This document shows, in pieces, positions 19,943-22,155 of a DNA stretch of 22,155 nt. The DNA comes from a virus: the IMG/VR virus record IMGVR_UViG_3300033273_000652, positions 1 through 22,155 of that record; one strand, given 5' to 3'. The notes beneath the pieces were generated by a model, which ran no database searches, was not told where the DNA came from, and worked only from the letters and a program-made list of their open reading frames with translations. Position 1 is the stretch's first letter, and every line of letters begins with the position of its first letter. The translations under genes and the position numbers were made by a program.

Positions 19943-19967
19943 GCCCTTTACTTACCCACGAGGACTT

Positions 19968-20600
19968 ATGGCATTTCGCCGCTTTGCATTAACGCTTGAG
20001 GGCACCCGCCCTGTTGTTCTGGACAACTGCTGCACCGTGGACCCACTTGGTCCGCACGCCGCAGCAATTAAGCATTTCACCGACCAAAAGAAGAACCGAA
20101 ACGAGCACGCCCTGCGTCGCTTGCATTGGTTGTTCTCCGGCTACTGGAAGCAGGAGGGCACCTTCACTTACGGCGCCGATCTTGACGGCGACTCCAGCTT
20201 CGAGGGTTACGCGGTCCCTGTGCTGCCTGCCCAAAACCTGCAGCGCTGCATCCGCGATGGCGCGACCGCCTGGAAGCTGGGCAAGGACACCAAGCGAGCC
20301 ATTGTTGTCGAGAACGACGCCGAACTCGTCTACGACGGCCCTAAGGACGCCAGCGTCATGTATGACGAAAGCCGTTTCATGTCTGCGGGCAGAACATCTC
20401 GCGGCACCATGGCGATCCGGGTGCGCATCCCCAACTGGAGCGCCAGCTACAACATCCTGGTCAACGACGAGATCATCGACCCAGGGATGCTCGCCAAGAT
20501 CCTTGATCGCTCTGGGATTGCGGAGGGCATTGGCACGTGGCGTCCAATGCACGGCCGTTTCTCGGTTACTCAGTTTGAGGAAGTGGAGCTTGTTGGATGA
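19968..20600 (+). CDS. 210-residue conserved phage protein of unknown function
   Basis: ATG 19968 with GAGG upstream. The layout is one I recall from many phages: N-terminal strand LTLEGTRPVVLDN followed by a DP motif, an early helix (KKNRNEHALRRLHWLFSGY), a central ENDAELVYDGP strand, RGTMAIRVRIPNWSASYNI, and a C-terminal GIGTWRPMHGRFSV. The N-terminal G-x-x-P-x-x-x-x-N and the C-terminal GxGxW-RPxxGRF look conserved. The molecular function of this family is unknown to me. Its stop overlaps the next start (ATGA). Confidence 0.6.
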   Translation: MAFRRFALTLEGTRPVVLDNCCTVDPLGPHAAAIKHFTDQKKNRNEHALRRLHWLFSGYWKQEGTFTYGADLDGDSSFEGYAVPVLPAQNLQRCIRDGATAWKLGKDTKRAIVVENDAELVYDGPKDASVMYDESRFMSAGRTSRGTMAIRVRIPNWSASYNILVNDEIIDPGMLAKILDRSGIAEGIGTWRPMHGRFSVTQFEEVELVG

Positions 20601-21112
20601 TTGACCCCAACGCAGCTTCAATTGACCCCGCATCCCTTTACAAGGGGCAGTCAATTCCTGGGATCGTCGCTTGGAATCACTTTTCTTTGCGTCGTCCCGA
20701 CACCTACGCCAACTGGCTCAGTGTTTACGGCGACGAGGAGACCGCTCGTGCGCATCGCCTACCCCAGGTGCTCGTGCAAGTCCGCGACTGGCTGGACCGC
20801 GAACGTCAAGCGGCAAACCTCCCGCCCCTGGTGATGAACACCACCGGCGGCTGCATCAACGTCCTCACCGACGAGCGTGCGAGCACTTACCTCAATGACC
20901 AAGCGTTCCAAGGCCTGCGCCGTCACACCCGCGCAACCAACCGCCTAATCAACGCTGTCGATGAGACGCAGTTAAGTGGTCCGTCTAAGAGGGAGCACCA
21001 GAACCGGATAAACACTCACTCGTTTATCGCGGCCGGGATCAACGGAGCCCAGAAGCAGCTACGCCTACTCAAAAAGGCTGGCAAGCAAGCCCCACGGCTT
21101 GAGGGCGACTAA
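20597..21112 (+). CDS. 171-residue protein, coupled to the preceding gene
   Basis: ATG 20597 overlaps the upstream TGA (ATGA). The product has a Trp-rich start (VAWNHFSLRRPDTYANWLSV), a central strand-helix part (TGGCINVLTDERASTYLNDQ) and a long basic helix at the C-terminus (NGAQKQLRLLKKAGKQA). A two-gene cassette with 19968-20600 is likely, so the two products may interact. No family or function recognised. Confidence 0.6.
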   Translation: MIDPNAASIDPASLYKGQSIPGIVAWNHFSLRRPDTYANWLSVYGDEETARAHRLPQVLVQVRDWLDRERQAANLPPLVMNTTGGCINVLTDERASTYLNDQAFQGLRRHTRATNRLINAVDETQLSGPSKREHQNRINTHSFIAAGINGAQKQLRLLKKAGKQAPRLEGD

Positions 21113-21114
21113 GT

Positions 21115-21145
21115 GGCTGGGCATTCTTTGATGTAAGTCCCAGCC
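21115..21145 (+). other. hairpin after the two-gene cassette
   Basis: GGCTGGG (21115-21121) and CCCAGCC (21139-21145) with a 17-base loop, just after the stop at 21112. There is no T tract, so a terminator is doubtful. Confidence 0.35.
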
Positions 21146-21208
21146 AGCCCCGCGTCTCGGCTCTCGCCGTTTCAGCTCAACTCTCCTCTCCTCCGAACTT
21201 GTCACCGA

Positions 21209-21231
21209 GGCCCCTCTTTAGCTGGGGGGCC
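21209..21231 (+). other. leader hairpin 3 (CACCGAGG family)
   Basis: GGCCCC (21209-21214) and GGGGCC (21226-21231) after TCACCGA, about 65 bases before the gene at 21296. It shares the CACCGAGG prefix with the elements at 19793 and 19926. Confidence 0.4.
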
Positions 21232-21295
21232 GCTCACACAATTAGGCAGGTGGGGAGCTTGCCGGAGCAGTCCTGCCAACTAACGTCACCAGCTC

Positions 21296-21502
21296 ATGTC
21301 TGAACTTTCACCCACTGCCCAAGCAGTGCTGGACGCCTTTCGTTCCAGTCACACCGGACAGGGATGCCTTGCTGCCGCCCTGCGTGCTGCTGTTGGTCAG
21401 GACGAGACACTGTTGGATGGAGAAGACGAGTGCTTGAGCCCTGTTCGCGCTGTTCGCACTGATCTGCTGCTGGCCATTGCCGACGAACTCGAAGCCCAGT
21501 GA
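21296..21502 (+). CDS. 68-residue helical protein of unknown function
   Basis: ATG 21296. The product (LSPTAQAVLDAFRSSHTGQG, CLAAALRAAVGQDE) has a helix at each end with LLLAIADELEAQ closing it, a pattern I recall in other cyanophage small proteins starting with LSP-AQAVLDA. The gap before it holds leader hairpin 3. Function unknown. Confidence 0.6.
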   Translation: MSELSPTAQAVLDAFRSSHTGQGCLAAALRAAVGQDETLLDGEDECLSPVRAVRTDLLLAIADELEAQ

Positions 21503-21514
21503 TCCGATCACCGT

Positions 21515-21691
21515 ATGCCCGACCTACCGCACTTACACGGTGGACCGGCAGATGGCATGGTTTTACCCAGCCGCTATGCCGATGCACCAAAGATTCAGAT
21601 CCCTATACAGAACAAGAAGTGGAACTTTGCAACGTACCTAAGGGATCCGGCGCACCCGCAACGGTTCTTCTTTGGCGGCTTCACTACGTAA
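21515..21691 (+). CDS. 58-residue protein of unknown function
   Basis: ATG 21515, 12 bases after the previous stop. Product MPDLPHLHGGPADGMVLPSR, then YADAPKIQIPIQNKKWNF, ATYLRDPAHPQRFFFGGFTT. The C-terminal YLRDP-x-x-PQRFFFGG stretch looks conserved and structured. No ribosome binding site is obvious; no function known. Confidence 0.55.
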   Translation: MPDLPHLHGGPADGMVLPSRYADAPKIQIPIQNKKWNFATYLRDPAHPQRFFFGGFTT

Positions 21692-21720
21692 GCCTGGCGG
21701 CTTACCAGCTGTAAAGGGGT

Positions 21721-21767
21721 GGCAGGTGGCCGGTCCTCACGCGGTGCCGGCCTCACCGTCGCCTGCC
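21721..21767 (+). other. GC-rich hairpin before the last gene
   Basis: Outer stem GGCAGG (21721-21726) / CCTGCC (21762-21767) enclosing GGCCGG/CCGGCC. No T tract follows, so a terminator is uncertain. Confidence 0.35.
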
Positions 21768-21844
21768 GTCGGCGGACGCTTCGAGATTCCTCAATAGAAT
21801 TTCGAGCGCTAAGACTACCGTGTGGCACGAGGTCTGGCGATCTT

Positions 21845-21997
21845 ATGGAGCGACCTGAAATGCGTGACCCACGTAATGAAGACGACTTCGATACGTGGGA
21901 ATACGGCACAGAACCTCTACCCGAGGACCGCACCTGGACTAAGCAGGCGGCATTGGCCCGCTTACTGGAACGCAAGCACTGCCCCGCGAAAAAGTAG
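21845..21997 (+). CDS. 50-residue acidic/basic protein of unknown function
   Basis: ATG 21845; ATG 21860 has a GGAG nine bases before it and is an alternative. The product (MERPEMRDPRNEDDFDTWEY) is acidic at the start, then TWTKQAALARLLERKHCPAK is a basic helix. A longer in-frame start at 21719 is rejected as its extra part looks non-coding. Last gene before the repeat-rich right end. Confidence 0.5.
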   Translation: MERPEMRDPRNEDDFDTWEYGTEPLPEDRTWTKQAALARLLERKHCPAKK

Positions 21998-22155
21998 TCG
22001 AGGACTCGCGGGCATCCGGTTTATCGCGCACACAGGGGCGCGGGACTCGCAAGGGTCCGGTTTTAGGGCCTCACACACACGCATATGAAAAATGCCGGGG
22101 GACTCGCAAGGGTCCGGTTTTAGGCCCTTTTTCACACACACCCACACATACATAC
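21998..22155. other. non-coding, repeat-rich right end
   Basis: Holds the three motif copies, CACACACAC tracts and CACACATACATAC at the edge. No gene is supported on either strand. Confidence 0.6.
22002..22124 (+). repeat. tandem GGACTCG-N7-CCGGTTTTA repeats at right end
   Basis: Three copies: 22002-22023 (GGACTCG, CGGGCAT, CCGGTTTA), 22042-22066 and 22099-22124 (both GGGACTCG, CAAGGGT, CCGGTTTTAGG). The latter two are 57 bases apart. Each copy is followed by a CACACA tract. All have the same orientation; more copies may lie beyond the window. Confidence 0.65.

Larger units (their letters stand above)
19480..19967 (+). other. non-coding stretch with leader hairpins
   Basis: I find no convincing gene here: frames from GTG 19555 and TTG 19575 are open but look like shadows. 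The second half holds repeated structures: GGGGGC/GCCCCC (19793-19809), TAAGCC/GGCTTA (19824-19839), TGGTGGG/CCCACCA (19841-19859) and GGGGGCT/AGCCCCC (19926-19942). The phrase TCACTTCACCGAGGGGGCT occurs twice (19781 and 19916), suggesting a duplicated leader. A ribosome binding site for the 19968 gene (GAGG) is at the end. Confidence 0.5.

Noticed and set aside
19989-20654. 221-residue minus-strand ORF opposite the 19968 gene
   Set aside because: Antisense shadow of a well-supported gene; no start signals.
22002-22124. CRISPR array at the right end
   Set aside because: Only three degenerate copies, unequal spacing, low-complexity spacers and no cas genes.

Overview
The window looks like part of a lytic cyanophage genome, most probably a siphovirus of Synechococcus or Cyanobium. 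Almost every base is coding, genes are short and overlap at stop/start codons (GTGA, ATGA, TGATG), and GTG starts are common. The recognisable set is phage replication and nucleotide genes: a family A DNA polymerase without 5' nuclease domain, a primase-polymerase/helicase fusion, ThyX, dCTP deaminase, dNMP kinase, a PD-(D/E)XK nuclease, a minimal NAD-dependent DNA ligase, a KilA-N protein and an HNH nuclease. I see no RNA polymerase, integrase, terminase, capsid gene, tRNA or CRISPR array. Host assignment is inference from the gene families and base composition.

Layout. 1-2953 is the edge of a late or lysis-like region: a secreted protein and a small membrane protein (minus strand), then on the plus strand a membrane-anchored coiled-coil protein, a 48-residue protein, a C39-type peptidase, dCTP deaminase, a 58-residue protein and an HNH nuclease. 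2877-6038 is a tightly overlapping minus-strand operon carrying ThyX, dNMP kinase and three proteins that share a small cysteine box. 6097-7292 holds small genes on both strands, including a helix-turn-helix protein whose start lies next to a perfect palindrome. 7258-12999 is a minus-strand replication block running from the primase-helicase through DNA polymerase to a ribbon-helix-helix protein and several tiny genes. 13161-21997 is plus-strand: an SSB-like protein, KilA-N protein, exonuclease, a tail-protein-like gene, ligase, and a run of small accessory genes including AP2-like and zinc-box proteins. The right end (21998-22155) is non-coding and repetitive.

How they work together. dCTP deaminase, ThyX and dNMP kinase form a route from dCTP towards dTTP. 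Primase-helicase, polymerase, SSB-like protein, exonuclease and ligase make up most of a replisome. Many tiny cysteine-rich, HTH, RHH, AP2-like and AT-hook-like proteins are probably host-takeover or regulatory factors, but no function is shown for them.

Most notable non-coding signals: (1) a cluster of about eight TGTCCCTTTT-like repeats in both orientations inside the disordered tail of the primase-helicase, a candidate origin; (2) a spaced motif GGACTCG-N7-CCGGTTTTA found in one orientation at several places and in three tandem copies at the right end; (3) four 10-bp-period repeats before the KilA-N gene; (4) a 21-bp palindromic operator beside the HTH gene; (5) a 16-base identical promoter-like element before DNA polymerase and before DNA ligase.
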